Shown here one piece after another: positions 13,119 through 13,671 of a stretch of 13,671 nucleotides of DNA. Location of the stretch: assembly GCA_964512165.1 (NCBI GenBank), contig CAZEHQ010000115.1, forward strand, positions 1 to 13,671, given 5' to 3'. A program made the translations under genes and the position numbers. How positions within the stretch are numbered: the first letter of the stretch is position 1; every line of letters starts with the position of its first letter. The stretch is from UBA8231 sp964512165. Its GTDB lineage: Bacteria; Latescibacterota; UBA2968; UBA8231. The notes under the pieces were generated by a model. That model was given only the letters and a program-made list of their open reading frames with translations, made no database searches and was not told the DNA's origin.

Positions 13119-13671
13119 CTACCTCTTCCTCACCACGAAGAATGCACGTCTCCCCAGCTCGTACGGCTCACAATCGAGGGACGAGAAGACATCACACACC
13201 TCGAATCCCACCTCCGAGAACAGAAGGGTCAACTCCCGAAATCCGTAGACCTGCATGGAACTCGTCCTGGTTTCGGTGACTCCGTTGGCAATCAGGGTCC
13301 ATTCACAATCGATGCGGCCCTCCTCGTGCCGGTAGTTCCTGTCCTCCAGGACAAGCGTCTCACCTGCCTTGCTCCAACTGCGGGGCGCGAATCTTGGCAG
13401 CAGTGTCTCCGCCACATTGGGAATGTCCAGGGCAAACCGCCCGTCCGCTCGCAGGGCTCGATGCACTGCTTCGAGAAACCGCCTGTTCCCGCTGTCGTCG
13501 AAGTATCCGAAGCTGCCCCAGAAGCAGAATGCCGCATCGAACCTGTCGGGCCACGGCAGGTCCCTCATGTCCGTCTCGACAAGCTCAAGATCGAGGTTTG
13601 CTTCCTCTGAAGCGGATCGCGCATCCTGAAGCAGGGCCGTGGTGATGTCGACACCGGTCACGCTGCATCCC
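13119..13671 (-). CDS. Class I SAM-dependent methyltransferase, 5' end cut by window
   Basis: The frame stays open to the window edge (codons for G-C-S precede VTGVDIT), so the start and the glycine-rich SAM loop lie beyond it. The visible 183 or so residues begin at the second strand: VTGVD with the acidic SAM ribose ligand, then ELVETDMRDLPW (motif II), FDAAFCFWGSFGYF (motif post I to IV region) and ALRADGRFALDIPN (strand 5). The end is YGFRELTLLFSEVGFEVCDVF, the usual late helix-strand, then RRAFFVVRKR. It methylates an unknown substrate, probably a small molecule. It is the first visible gene of the leftward run with Nudix remnant, HAD and PhyH. Base composition is less GC-rich than in the 4-10 kb part. 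Confidence 0.88.
   Translation of the reverse strand, partial: GCSVTGVDITTALLQDARSASEEANLDLELVETDMRDLPWPDRFDAAFCFWGSFGYFDDSGNRRFLEAVHRALRADGRFALDIPNVAETLLPRFAPRSWSKAGETLVLEDRNYRHEEGRIDCEWTLIANGVTETRTSSMQVYGFRELTLLFSEVGFEVCDVFSSLDCEPYELGRRAFFVVRKR

Noticed and set aside
1..13671. CRISPR array, tRNA, rRNA, insertion sequence or phage genes
   Set aside because: No regularly spaced repeats, no cloverleaf-like sequence noticed, no transposase or integrase motifs; the only sharp repeat is the 20-bp pair at 3433 and 3781.

Overview
The window is high-GC bacterial DNA with long codon-biased genes and almost no spacers. A run of exactly 100 N (6958-7057) shows it is a scaffolded draft or metagenome assembly. 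The gene mix is an alkaline-phosphatase/sulfatase-type enzyme, a DUF6785-type membrane protein beside a secreted transglutaminase, and two phytanoyl-CoA dioxygenase-like proteins. Such a mix is common in uncultured, often marine or host-associated lineages such as Poribacteria, Latescibacterota or Planctomycetota relatives. That placement is a low-confidence inference; there is no rRNA or other marker gene here.

Layout. (1) 1-407 (+): the end of a phosphodiesterase/sulfatase-superfamily gene. (2) 437-2929: a redox-response cassette. A SoxR-type [2Fe-2S] MerR regulator (+) is divergent from a Rieske-domain protein with a large helical C-terminal region (-), which overlaps a 65-aa HTH protein by ATGA. 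The shared spacer holds a perfect 20-bp SoxR-box-like palindrome inside a soxS-style 19-bp-spacer promoter that points at the Rieske gene. (3) 3067-3688 (+): a YefM/YoeB toxin-antitoxin module with a near-consensus promoter and TGTACA-type operator motifs. A 20-bp sequence inside the toxin gene recurs just after it. (4) 9623 down to 3803 (-): five tightly packed genes, AAC(3)-type acetyltransferase, small ART-like protein, lipoprotein, secreted transglutaminase (broken by the N gap) and DUF6785-like membrane protein. The first three are joined by stop/start overlaps. (5) 9716-11246 (+): a DUF429 protein and a PhyH-type Fe(II)/2OG oxygenase. (6) 13671 down to 11267 (-): a methyltransferase (cut by the window end), a decayed Nudix hydrolase too short to stand out as an open frame, a HAD-family protein with altered motifs, and a second PhyH-type oxygenase that converges on the first.

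How they may work together. SoxR probably switches on the Rieske gene when redox-active compounds are present, and the HTH protein is translated with it. The AAC(3)/ART-like pair looks like a small-molecule or resistance modification unit. The transglutaminase and DUF6785-like protein form a cell-envelope pair of unknown purpose. The toxin-antitoxin region and the 11.2-13.7 kb end look less GC-rich than the rest, so transfer is possible. The least explained items are the Rieske fusion under SoxR control, the coupled ART-like gene, the 20-bp repeat at yoeB and the Nudix remnant.
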